From Ectopseudomonas chengduensis (GTDB lineage Bacteria > Pseudomonadota > Gammaproteobacteria > Pseudomonadales > Pseudomonadaceae), in the NCBI RefSeq assembly GCF_900102635.1, contig NZ_FMZQ01000001.1, positions 806,001 to 870,000 of the forward strand: a stretch of DNA of 64,000 nucleotides, written 5' to 3'. The notes beneath the pieces are model-generated. The model ran no database searches. It worked only from the letters and a program-made list of their open reading frames with translations, and was not told where the DNA came from. Position 1 is the first letter of the stretch. Each line of letters begins with the position of its first letter. Positions 31,977 to 40,307 of the stretch are shown one piece after another. Position numbers and translations under genes: made by a program.

Positions 31977-32719
31977 CAACACAAACCACCATTCACCGCG
32001 AGAACCTGGCGCGTAATGTACGCCGCCTCGTCGGACATCAGAAAGTTCACCGCACCGGCTACCTCTTCGGGGGTGCCCGTGCGGGCGGCCGGGATCATCT
32101 TGAGAATCTCGTCCACCGGGACCAGCTCGTCGAGGATCTCGGTATCGATCAGGCCAGGTGCTACGCAGTTGACGGTGATCTTGCGCTTGGCCAGTTCGAT
32201 TGCCAGGGCTTTGGCAGCGCCGATCACGCCGGCCTTGGACGCACTGTAGTTGACCTGACCGCGGTTGCCGACCAGACCCGACACCGAGGTGATGCAGACG
32301 ATACGACCTGGTGCGCGGCGACGAATCATCGGCATGGTCAGCGGGTGCAGCACATTGTAGAAACCGTCCAGGTTGGTGCGCAGCACCTGATCCCAGTCCT
32401 CCTCGGACAGCGCCGGGAAGGCGCCGTCACGGGTCAGGCCGGCGTTGCACACCACGCCGTAGTAGGCGCTGTGTTGCTCGACATCGGCCTCCAGCGCCTC
32501 GCGGCAAGCGGCGCGATCGGATACGTCGAACTGCAGGATGCGCGCCTGGCGACCCAGCTCGGCGATCTGCGCCTGCACGGTTTCGGCCTCATCGCGGCGC
32601 GAACGGCAGTGCAGGACGATGTCATGGCCCGAGCGCGCCAGGCGCAGGGCGATGGCGCGGCCGATGCCGCGGCTGGAGCCGGTGACCAGAACGGTGGGGG
32701 CGGAAGTGCTTTCAGTCAT
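31976..32719 (-). CDS. apeQ: 3-oxoacyl-ACP reductase, ApeQ-like
   Basis: This 247-residue short-chain reductase would reduce the beta-keto intermediate in each polyene extension cycle. The NADPH motif GSSRGIGRAIA lies near residue 15, NAG near 90, and the Ser-Tyr-Lys triad in SVSGLVGNRGQVNYSASKAG. The ATG at 32719 gives MTESTSAPTVLVTG and overlaps the upstream dehydratase by 8 bp; the longer frame adds residues from the dehydratase region. It lies between the dehydratase and the last ketosynthase, the ApeP-ApeQ-ApeR order. Confidence 0.88.
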   Translation of the reverse strand: MTESTSAPTVLVTGSSRGIGRAIALRLARSGHDIVLHCRSRRDEAETVQAQIAELGRQARILQFDVSDRAACREALEADVEQHSAYYGVVCNAGLTRDGAFPALSEEDWDQVLRTNLDGFYNVLHPLTMPMIRRRAPGRIVCITSVSGLVGNRGQVNYSASKAGVIGAAKALAIELAKRKITVNCVAPGLIDTEILDELVPVDEILKMIPAARTGTPEEVAGAVNFLMSDEAAYITRQVLAVNGGLC

Positions 32720-33176
32720 GGGATTGTTCTTGCTGCTCTTGTAGATAGACCGCCGGCTGCGGCGGGCGGAACACATTGAGACGGGCTTCGGCATGGATGT
32801 CAGGGCCTTGCAGATGGCATTCGAACACGCCCATGCCGTTGTCGTCCTGCAGCGAGCACAGGGCGCGGATGCGCAGCTCGCTGCCAGCGGGGAAACACTC
32901 GACGTTGCAGGCGTACTTGCGCGTGCCTAGCAGAAAACCCAGTTCCACCGGCAAACCGGCGCGCTTGGCCTGGACGCCGGCGAAAGCGGCGATGGCCTGC
33001 GCCATCAGCTCGATGCCGGTCCAGGCTGGCAGGTTGCCGTCGGCATCGCTGAGCAGGCCGTCCGGGCGTACGACGAGGCGTACCTCGATCGCTTCGCTAT
33101 CGCAGCTCAATACTTCATCGAGCAGCACCATGTTGCCCGCGTGGGGCACCAGTTCGGCGACGGGCCACAGGCTCAT
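32712..33176 (-). CDS. apeP: Hotdog 3-hydroxyacyl-ACP dehydratase, ApeP-like
   Basis: This 154-residue hotdog protein has the ApeP pattern: LVPHAGNMVLLDEVLS near residue 9 and the helix WTGIELMAQAIAAFAG near 52. In E. coli, ApeP forms a heterodimer with ApeI to dehydrate the polyene chain. Here the ApeI equivalent seems to be the C-terminal domain of the AMP-ligase at 44588-46297. The start overlaps the ketosynthase stop (ATGA). Confidence 0.85.
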   Translation of the reverse strand: MSLWPVAELVPHAGNMVLLDEVLSCDSEAIEVRLVVRPDGLLSDADGNLPAWTGIELMAQAIAAFAGVQAKRAGLPVELGFLLGTRKYACNVECFPAGSELRIRALCSLQDDNGMGVFECHLQGPDIHAEARLNVFRPPQPAVYLQEQQEQSHD

Positions 33177-34375
33177 GGGGCATCTCCCAGGATCAGTGCG
33201 ACGTTGTTGCCGCCGAAGGCGAAGGAGTTGCTCATCAGGTAGCGGCCCTGGTCACGTGCCAGGCGGTCGCCAGGCCGGACGAGTTGGAGGGGCGCCAGTT
33301 CGGGGTCGTGCTGGCCATCCCAGAGGTGCGGTGGCAGCAGGCCGTCGCGGTTGTATTGGCTCAGGGTCAGCCAGCAGAAGGCAGCTTCCAGCGCGCCGGC
33401 GGCGCCCAGGGTGTGGCCGGTCATAGGTTTGCTCGAGGAGCAAGGCAGACCCGTGGGGAACAGGGCGTGCACGGCCTTGCTCTCCATCACGTCGTTATGC
33501 CGCGTAGCGGTGCCATGCAGGTTGAGATAGTCGATTTCACTGGCGGCGATGCCGGCGTTGGCCAGCGCCTTCTCCATGGCTGCACGGGCACCGAGGCCTT
33601 CCGGGTGCGGTGCGGAGATATGGTGGGCGTCGGAGGTGGCGCCACCGCCGAAGAAGGCGATGGGGCCGTGCTCGCGGGTCATCAGAAACAACGCCGCCGC
33701 CTCACCGATATTGATGCCGTGGCGGTTCACCGAGAACGGATTGCAGGGTTCGGCCGAAACCGCCTCCAGCGACGAGAAGCCATTCAGGGTGAGGCGACAC
33801 AGGCTGTCGACGCCACCGCAGATCACTGCATCGCAGAGACCCTGACTGAGCAGGCGATGAGCGCTGAGCATGGCACGGGCGCTGGAGGTGCAGGCTGTGG
33901 ACTGGCAGTACACCGGGCCAGTCAGGCCCAGCCAGTCGGCGAGGAAGTTAGCCGGTGCGGCCATTTCCTGTTGGGCGTAGTTGTATTCGGCGGGCAGCGT
34001 GCCTTCGTTGAGATGGTGCGCGATATGCTCGCCCGCTTCGCGGATGCCTGAGGTGCTGGTGCCCAGCACCAGGCCGACGCGCTGCGCGCCGAAACGGGTG
34101 ATGGCTGCGCGCAGCTCGGGCTCGATCTGTTGCGCAGCGGCCAGCAGCAACTGGTTGTTGCGGCTGTGGGAGGCCTCGAAATCTGCAGGCATGGCGGGAA
34201 GATCGACGTGCACGGCGCCTACCGTCAGGCTGCGATCGTTGACCCAGCCCTCTTCGGCGCGCATGCCCGAGGTGTCACCGGCGAACAGCGCATCGGCCAC
34301 GGCTTGCTTGCCTTCGCCGAGTGCACAGAGCAGGCCGAGTGCATTGAGGTAGCCGGGGGTTGGGGAGCGGGGCAT
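33173..34375 (-). CDS. apeO: Beta-ketoacyl-ACP synthase, ApeO-like
   Basis: This 400-residue ketosynthase has catalytic Cys in CQSTACTSSARAM near residue 165, His motifs LHGTATRHND near 285 and PMTGHTLGAAG near 322, and SNSFAFGGNN near the end. By position before the ApeP-like dehydratase it corresponds to ApeO, which pairs with the ApeC chain-length factor in E. coli to extend the polyene. The partner here would be the gene at 48145-48861. It overlaps both neighbours by one to four bases. Confidence 0.86.
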   Translation of the reverse strand: MPRSPTPGYLNALGLLCALGEGKQAVADALFAGDTSGMRAEEGWVNDRSLTVGAVHVDLPAMPADFEASHSRNNQLLLAAAQQIEPELRAAITRFGAQRVGLVLGTSTSGIREAGEHIAHHLNEGTLPAEYNYAQQEMAAPANFLADWLGLTGPVYCQSTACTSSARAMLSAHRLLSQGLCDAVICGGVDSLCRLTLNGFSSLEAVSAEPCNPFSVNRHGINIGEAAALFLMTREHGPIAFFGGGATSDAHHISAPHPEGLGARAAMEKALANAGIAASEIDYLNLHGTATRHNDVMESKAVHALFPTGLPCSSSKPMTGHTLGAAGALEAAFCWLTLSQYNRDGLLPPHLWDGQHDPELAPLQLVRPGDRLARDQGRYLMSNSFAFGGNNVALILGDAP

Positions 34376-34869
34376 CAGTCGCTTTCTTCCAGGTTCAGTG
34401 CGCGTATCCGGTAGTTCAGGCCGGTTTTGCCAAGGGTGAAATCCACAGGGCCGTGGTAATCGATGGTCCAGTCTGGCGCGAGTCGGCGCCGCTCATCGTT
34501 CTCCTGTTGCCAACTGCCAGCCGGGTAAGCCGGCAGCGCGTCGGCGCGGGTCAGGGCGAACAGCAGTGCGGCGAACAGCTCGCGGGCCTCGGTGTTGGGT
34601 GGCAACAGGCCGTCGTTGCGCCATTGTCCGGCATCCAGTAGCTGGCGCGCCTGCGGGATACCGAGCGGGTCCATCAGCGACCAGCGCAGGGCAGGACCCT
34701 CCTGCTGGATCACCAGTAGCCAGTCCTGACGCACGTCTGCCTGTTCACGCTGGATCTGCAGGGTGAGCGGCAGCGTTGCGACCAATGCCGGGGCCACTGA
34801 CGGCACAGGGGTGCGTGCAGCGCAGGCGCCCAGCAGCAGGCTGGCGACGAGCAGGAGTATGCGTGGCAT
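34375..34869 (-). CDS. DUF3261 lipoprotein, ApeN-position
   Basis: The 164-residue product has a lipoprotein signal (MPRILLLVASLLLGACAA, Cys near 16) and a LolA/LolB-like beta-rich body with the DUF3261 look (SLMDPLGIPQARQLLDAGQW). In aryl-polyene loci this family sits beside the ketosynthase ApeO and is thought to help insert the lipid into the outer membrane. The ATG at 34869 overlaps the methyltransferase stop by one base; the longer frame is read-through into that gene. Confidence 0.82.
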   Translation of the reverse strand: MPRILLLVASLLLGACAARTPVPSVAPALVATLPLTLQIQREQADVRQDWLLVIQQEGPALRWSLMDPLGIPQARQLLDAGQWRNDGLLPPNTEARELFAALLFALTRADALPAYPAGSWQQENDERRRLAPDWTIDYHGPVDFTLGKTGLNYRIRALNLEESD

Positions 34870-35588
34870 CACGGTTTGCACGCCACTACGTTGAGCAGCG
34901 TTTCGTCGCGTTGGCCGACGGGTTTTGGCCGCATCAGCCCCCAGCGCTCCAGCAGGCCGAAGTCCTTGGCCCGGCTCCACCACAGATAGGGGTAGGAAAC
35001 GCTGGCATCGTCGAACTGGAAGCCCTGGTCGCGCAGCATGTCCAGGTACTGTTCGGCACTGCGTTGTACGTGCATCGGATGGCGGAACAGCCAGCGGATC
35101 ACCCAGGTGTCGATGTAGAACTTGGTCGATTCGGCCAGTAGCAGACGGCCACCGGGTTTGAGCACGCGCCAGAACTCGGCCAGGGCTTTCTCCTGCTCCA
35201 CCAGATGATGCAGCGTCTGATGGCAGAACAGCAGGTCGACGCTGGCGTCGGGCAGGTCGATGGAGGCGCAGTCACTGGCGATCAGTTCGACCTTCAGGCC
35301 CAGGCGCTCGGCCTCGCGGTGCGAGCACTCGAGGCTGTGCGGATCGGCGTCGAGACCGATCATCCGCGCCGGTGCGAAGGCGGCGTTGAGCAGACCGAAG
35401 GAGCGGCCCTGACCGCAGCCGGCATCGAGCAGTACCGGCGCTTGCGGCAGCGGGCCGCCGGTCAGGCGCACCAGATCGTTGATCGCAACCCGCAGCACAT
35501 GGTGTTGCCACACATGGCTCTGCAGGAACCAGAAGCCGAAGCGGGTTTCTTCGACGTAGGTGGGCGAGACGGGGCGCAGGGCGTTCAT
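34869..35588 (-). CDS. Class I SAM-dependent methyltransferase
   Basis: This 239-residue methyltransferase has motif I LLDAGCGQGRSFGLL near residue 53, an acidic loop GLDADPHSLE, and the post-motif LKPGGRLLLAES. In aryl-polyene clusters a methyltransferase modifies the aryl head, as in the 3-methyl-4-hydroxyphenyl group of the E. coli pigment, so ring or O-methylation is likely here. It overlaps the DUF3261 gene by one base and follows the flavoenzyme gene by 12 bp. Confidence 0.82.
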   Translation of the reverse strand: MNALRPVSPTYVEETRFGFWFLQSHVWQHHVLRVAINDLVRLTGGPLPQAPVLLDAGCGQGRSFGLLNAAFAPARMIGLDADPHSLECSHREAERLGLKVELIASDCASIDLPDASVDLLFCHQTLHHLVEQEKALAEFWRVLKPGGRLLLAESTKFYIDTWVIRWLFRHPMHVQRSAEQYLDMLRDQGFQFDDASVSYPYLWWSRAKDFGLLERWGLMRPKPVGQRDETLLNVVACKP

Positions 35589-35600
35589 CGACGGTCCTTG

Positions 35601-36848
35601 TCAGGGTTGGGAACACAGCTCGGCCAGCACGCGCAGGCGTCGGCGTGGTTCGGAAACATAGGGATTCTTGCTGTCCCAGGCGTAGCCGGCAAGGATCGAG
35701 CTGATCATGCGGCGAATCTCCGGGGAAGCTTTTTCGTAGTAGATCACGTCCTGGAAGGAACCCTCGTACCAGCCTTCGACGTAGACACGGAAGGTATCCA
35801 CGCCGCGTTTGAGGGGGATGGCGAACTCGTTTTCCCAGTCCACCGTTTCGCCACCCAGCTGACGATGCAACAGCCCGGCGGCCATGCTTGCCGAACGCAT
35901 GGCGATGGTCACGCCAGAGCTGAACACCGGGTCGAGGAACTCGGCGGCATTGCCCAGCAGGGCGAAACCTGGTCCATGCAGGCTCTTGACGTTGGCCGAG
36001 TAGCCATTGATCTCGCGTGCCGGGGTGTCCCACACGGCGTTGCCCAGCACCTTGCTCAGCGAAGGGGTTTCGGCGACGAACTGCTTGAGGCAGGCGTCGA
36101 GATCCTTCGGGTAGTTCTCATAGTGTTCAGCCGCGCAGACCACGCCCAGCGAGCAGCGGCCGTTGCTGAACGGAATGGTCCAGAACCACACGTCGCGCAG
36201 GGTCGGATGGGTGGTGATGAGGATCATCTCGCGGTTGAAGCCCGAGGCCGGGTCGATGTTGTCCTCTATATGGGTGAACACCGCGCGGCGTACCGGGAAG
36301 GCCGATGGCGTGTCGAGGTCGAGCAGGCGTGGCAGCACGCGACCATAGCCGCTGCCGTCGAGAACGAAAGCGCACTCGACCTGGTACTCGTGGCCGTCGG
36401 TCAGGCGGCGAACCGACAGGCGCGGGCAGTCGCCGGAGAAATCAGCGGCGAAGATTTCCTCCTCGTAGCGAATCTCCACGCCCTGGCGCTCGGCCTCGTC
36501 GGCCAGCAGCTTGTCGAAGTCGGCGCGGATCACCTGATAGGTCGAGCCCTTGCCCTCGGTGAACTTGTCCCGGAAGTCGAAGCTGGTGTAACGATCGCCC
36601 CAGGCGAACGCGGCGCCATGTTTGGTCTGAAAGCCTGCGGCCTGGACGGCTTCGAGCATGCCGGCTTCTTCGACGAAGTCCAGGCAATGCGACAGCAGGC
36701 TTTCGCCAATGGAAAAGCGCGGGAAGCGCTGGCGCTCCAGCAGCAGTACGTCGTGGCCCTGGCGCTTGAGGATGGCGGCGGCGATGGCGCCGGACGGGCC
36801 GGCACCGATGACGACGATCTGACGTTGTTCGAGTTCAGGAGATTTCAT
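35601..36848 (-). CDS. FAD-dependent halogenase-like oxidoreductase
   Basis: The 415-residue flavoprotein opens with a GxGxxG dinucleotide fold (IVVIGAGPSGAIAAAIL) and the FSIGES segment of the tryptophan-halogenase superfamily. It carries the halogenase hallmark WxWxIP as WFWTIP (about 221-226) and a lysine in QTKHGAAFAWG (Lys76) at the place of the catalytic lysine of flavin-dependent halogenases. Such enzymes use FADH2 and oxygen to make hypohalous acid; xanthomonadin-type aryl polyenes carry halogens. A non-halogenating monooxygenase remains possible. Starts at 36848 and 36866 are both open; neither has a clear ribosome site. It overlaps the antiporter gene by 14 bp. Confidence 0.75.
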   Translation of the reverse strand: MKSPELEQRQIVVIGAGPSGAIAAAILKRQGHDVLLLERQRFPRFSIGESLLSHCLDFVEEAGMLEAVQAAGFQTKHGAAFAWGDRYTSFDFRDKFTEGKGSTYQVIRADFDKLLADEAERQGVEIRYEEEIFAADFSGDCPRLSVRRLTDGHEYQVECAFVLDGSGYGRVLPRLLDLDTPSAFPVRRAVFTHIEDNIDPASGFNREMILITTHPTLRDVWFWTIPFSNGRCSLGVVCAAEHYENYPKDLDACLKQFVAETPSLSKVLGNAVWDTPAREINGYSANVKSLHGPGFALLGNAAEFLDPVFSSGVTIAMRSASMAAGLLHRQLGGETVDWENEFAIPLKRGVDTFRVYVEGWYEGSFQDVIYYEKASPEIRRMISSILAGYAWDSKNPYVSEPRRRLRVLAELCSQP

Positions 36849-37983
36849 AGCGGGCTTTCGCTTCATGATTGACGGTGTGCCGGCCCAGCAGGGCGGGAAA
36901 CAGAGTAGAGAACAGACTCATCAGCAGCAGGCCGAAGTACACCGTTGAATCAATCAGCTGGAGCTGCAAGAGCAGGTTGAGGAACACGATTTCGGTCAGG
37001 CCACGGATGTTCAGCAGCAGGCTTTCACGCCATTTGATCCGCGCCGACGCGGCCGGGTCTGCCCAATGCAGGCCCAGCCAACTGCCAAGCACCTTGCTGA
37101 TGACCGGCAGCGCCAGCAGGGTACCCAAGACCAGCCAGGAGAGATGTTGATCCAGGCCATGGAAATCTACCCGCAGGACGCCGTAAGTGAGAATCAGCGG
37201 CACCGCGATGCCATTCATCAACAGCTTCCAGTGACGCTGTGCCAACGGCAGGACGAAAGGCTGCTTCAGGTAGCTCAGACACAGCATGTAGGCGATGCCG
37301 AACACCAGCGCGTTCAGCCCCAGTTGCTGGAACAACACCATCAGGACGAAGAACGGCAGGCTATAGAACGACGGGTGATTCAGTCTGACTGCGCGCAGCA
37401 ATAGGGGCAGCTGTGCTGCCAGCAGCGGCCACAGCAGTGTCGCGGGCTGGCTGCTGCCCTGGGCCAGGCCGAACAGGCTCCAGCACATGAAATCCATCAG
37501 AATCGCCGCATGCAGCAGGCGTTTGGTAGCGGCGGCTGGGTAGCCGATGCTCTGCAGGAACAGATAGAGCACCGGGATGGCGGTGATGGAGAACAGCAGG
37601 CCAATGCCCACCGCGCTCAGCCAGCCGCGCTCGCCGGGCAGTAGCCACAGCGAGCATGCCAGGCCAGCCAGCATCGGCACGAGAAAACTCGGCAGGGCGA
37701 TCTTCACGCAGGCCGGGCTGAGATCGAGGTCGATCACGTCGCTGAGGATATAGCCGAGCAGCAGCGCGAAGCACAGGCCGTAGGCCAGGTTCAGCCAGTC
37801 GGGCGCGAGCAGGTCGTTGGCGTTCAGTTGCCAGTGCGGCTCGGCCCACAGCAACAGCAGTGCAGGGATGGCGAGTGCCGCCACCAGCAACTGGCCGACG
37901 ATGGGAATCAGGCGGCGCCCACCGACGACCGCGACCAGTGCGTAGATGGCCAGGGCCAGCAACCAGAATAGGGCGACCGTCAT
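36835..37983 (-). CDS. CPA2-like cation/proton antiporter family membrane protein
   Basis: The 382-residue protein has about 11-12 membrane segments and the CPA2/KefB-type late motif SLLLNIRGLTEIVFLNLLLQ. It is embedded in the aryl-polyene operon with ATGA coupling to the MMPL gene and overlap to the flavoenzyme. It lacks the C-terminal nucleotide-binding domain of Kef proteins. It may support export by exchanging cations or protons, or may have been recruited to move a small molecule. No direct evidence for substrate is visible. Confidence 0.75.
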   Translation of the reverse strand: MTVALFWLLALAIYALVAVVGGRRLIPIVGQLLVAALAIPALLLLWAEPHWQLNANDLLAPDWLNLAYGLCFALLLGYILSDVIDLDLSPACVKIALPSFLVPMLAGLACSLWLLPGERGWLSAVGIGLLFSITAIPVLYLFLQSIGYPAAATKRLLHAAILMDFMCWSLFGLAQGSSQPATLLWPLLAAQLPLLLRAVRLNHPSFYSLPFFVLMVLFQQLGLNALVFGIAYMLCLSYLKQPFVLPLAQRHWKLLMNGIAVPLILTYGVLRVDFHGLDQHLSWLVLGTLLALPVISKVLGSWLGLHWADPAASARIKWRESLLLNIRGLTEIVFLNLLLQLQLIDSTVYFGLLLMSLFSTLFPALLGRHTVNHEAKARYEIS

Positions 37984-40307
37984 GGATGCTTATCCTTTGC
38001 TTGCGCGTCGCCCGCCCAGGGGGCGAGGAGGAAGCTGAAGGCCAGGCCGATGCTGATGGCCAGGCCGAAGTTGCTCACCGCAGGCGTACTGGAAACGGCC
38101 AGCAGGCCGAACGACAACCAGGTGGTCAGCGCCGACAGCAGTGTGCCGAGCAGGCTGGTGGCCGCACCGCCGACCCGCTCGCGGATCAGGATGGCGTAGT
38201 CCACGCCGATGGCGGTGACCAGTAGCAGGCCGAACAGGCTGAACAGGGTCAAGGGCTGGCCAAGCCAGCCGAGGCTGGCCAGGCTGGCCAGTGCGGCCAA
38301 TAGAGAGACCGCCAGTACGCGAGCGGCACCGCGTGCGCCGAAGAAGATGCACAGCACGGCGAAGATCAACAGGCAGGAGGCCAGCTTGAGCTCGGCGGCG
38401 CTGACTTGCGTGGCGGCGAACAGGCGATTGAGTTCGCCGAGGTGGTCGACAAGCTTCACCCCGTCGAGCCCTTCGGCCTGGGCGGCAAGTAGATTGCTGT
38501 CGGTCAAGCCTTGCAGGCTGATCAGACCGGCGACCTGGCCATCATCGGCGTTGCCTAGCCAGAGTGGTCGCCAGGGCTCACTGAGCGGCGCGGCGAGCAC
38601 CTGGTCGATGTTCAGCGTCGGCAGGGTTTGCAGCTGTTGCGCCTCCCGCGCGATGGCATCGGCGGGGATGCCCTGTTCGCTGAGCGCGGCGCTGTGGCTC
38701 GGCAGTCGTGCCACGGCTTGACGCAGTGCCTCCTGCTGGGTGGCTGGCGCCATCAGTTGGCTCAGTGCCAGGTAGCTCTTCAACTGGCCTTGTTCCACCA
38801 GCTTGTCCAGGCGCTGGCTCAAAGACTGCTGGCGTTGCAGCAGTTGCTCCTCATCGTCGGCACGCAACAGAAAGAACTGACTGGTCGGTTGCATGCCGAC
38901 GATCTGGCTGATGGTTTTCGATTGCTCCAGCAATTGCGGTGGCACGCTGGCCCACTGACGCAGGTCGTCCTTGTGCGAGAGCTGCAACAGGCCACCGGCG
39001 CAGAATAGGACGAAGATCAACAGTAGCCAGGGTGTGGGCAGTTTACGCAGCAAGGCTTCGCGCTGGTCGAGCAGGCGCTGTGCCAGAGCATGCGGCGCTT
39101 GCCAGGGACGGAGCGCGGCCTTGCCGAGCAGCGTAGGCAGCAGAAACAGCGTGCTCAGGTAGGCGCCGAGCAGGCCGGCGGCGGAAAAGATCGCCACCTG
39201 CTTGAGTGCCGGGAACGGCGTGAAGGCCAGGGCCAGATAACCGATGACATTGGTCAGCAGACCGAGGGTCAGGCCAAGAAACGTGGCGCGCAGGGCACGC
39301 CAGCTATCCCAGGGTTGCAGCGTCCAGCTTTTCGACAGCAGGTGCAGAGGGTAGTCGATGGCCACGCCGATCAGGCTGGCGCCCAGCACCAGAGTCATCA
39401 CATGAACATGGCCGAACACCGCGACGCAGGCCGTGAGCCCAGCGAGCACGCCAATGGCTGCGGGAATGAAGGCGAGCAGTACGCGTACCCGGCGAAACAC
39501 CAGCAGCATCATCAGCAGGGCGCCGGCACTGGCGATGCTGCCCATCAGGCTGATTTCGCGAGTAGCTTCGCGCTGGCCGTGGGCGGAATACAGCAGTCCG
39601 CTGCTGGCGAGCAATTGGCCGCCGCCTGCCTGCACCTCGTTGCGAGCCTGGGTGACCAGATCGTTCACGGCCAGCGCCAGGTTGCCGTCGAAGGCGTCGG
39701 CATTGGTGCGGGCGCGCAGCAGGGCCCAGGTGGTTCCCTCGCTTTCGGCGATCAGCGCGCCGCTGAGATCGACCTGGACATTGTGCTGGTGGGGAAGCCC
39801 TTTCTCCACCAGGGTGCTGAGGCCGAGCAGGTCATCGTTGGTGGCGACTACACCCTGGCTGCGAAAGGGGTCGAACAGATCCTGCACACGCCGCTCGACG
39901 AAGGCGGCCGGGTTGTCGATCAGCAATTGACGGTCGGCAGCCGGCAACAGCGCCAGGCGTTGATCCTGCAATTGCTGGCGTATGCCGGACAGGTCGGCTT
40001 GCGGATCCCACTGCACCCTCTCGAACAGCTCCTGCTGCTGCCAGCGTGTGCCCAGTTCGGCAGCCAGCGCCAGTGCCTGTTCGCGCTGCGGGTGGCTGAT
40101 CAGCACCAGCAGCTCGCGGTTGAGCGGCTCCTGCATGCGTTGCACGGCCTGCTGCTCGAGTACGTCCGGCGTGCCGTTGGGTACCAGCTCCAGCAGGTTG
40201 GCGGAGATGGGCGCGCCGCCGCGCCACTGCCAGGCAGCAACGACAACGAGCAGCAGCAGGGCGAGCGGGAACAGCCGTGAGCCCCAGTATTCAACTCTGG
40301 AAGTCAT
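37980..40307 (-). CDS. MMPL/RND-family exporter, ApeM-position
   Basis: This large inner-membrane exporter (about 775 residues) has two repeats, each with one membrane segment, a periplasmic domain of about 200 residues and five more membrane segments. The MMPL signature lies near SLIGVAIDYPLHLLSKSW in the first half and VTAIGVDYAILIRERVG in the second. In aryl-polyene loci such proteins are thought to move the lipid from the inner membrane to periplasmic carriers. I used the ATG at 40307 (MTSRVEYWGSRLF); an in-frame ATG at 40319 also exists. It overlaps the LolA-like gene. Confidence 0.85.
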   Translation of the reverse strand: MTSRVEYWGSRLFPLALLLLVVVAAWQWRGGAPISANLLELVPNGTPDVLEQQAVQRMQEPLNRELLVLISHPQREQALALAAELGTRWQQQELFERVQWDPQADLSGIRQQLQDQRLALLPAADRQLLIDNPAAFVERRVQDLFDPFRSQGVVATNDDLLGLSTLVEKGLPHQHNVQVDLSGALIAESEGTTWALLRARTNADAFDGNLALAVNDLVTQARNEVQAGGGQLLASSGLLYSAHGQREATREISLMGSIASAGALLMMLLVFRRVRVLLAFIPAAIGVLAGLTACVAVFGHVHVMTLVLGASLIGVAIDYPLHLLSKSWTLQPWDSWRALRATFLGLTLGLLTNVIGYLALAFTPFPALKQVAIFSAAGLLGAYLSTLFLLPTLLGKAALRPWQAPHALAQRLLDQREALLRKLPTPWLLLIFVLFCAGGLLQLSHKDDLRQWASVPPQLLEQSKTISQIVGMQPTSQFFLLRADDEEQLLQRQQSLSQRLDKLVEQGQLKSYLALSQLMAPATQQEALRQAVARLPSHSAALSEQGIPADAIAREAQQLQTLPTLNIDQVLAAPLSEPWRPLWLGNADDGQVAGLISLQGLTDSNLLAAQAEGLDGVKLVDHLGELNRLFAATQVSAAELKLASCLLIFAVLCIFFGARGAARVLAVSLLAALASLASLGWLGQPLTLFSLFGLLLVTAIGVDYAILIRERVGGAATSLLGTLLSALTTWLSFGLLAVSSTPAVSNFGLAISIGLAFSFLLAPWAGDAQAKDKHP

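Noticed and set aside
35205-36872. Plus-strand open frame of 555 codons opposite the flavoenzyme and methyltransferase
   Set aside because: It spans two real genes in antisense, with biased composition and no motif.
39090-40280. Plus-strand open frame opposite the MMPL gene
   Set aside because: Gln- and His-rich antisense composition; the MMPL protein on the minus strand is unambiguous.
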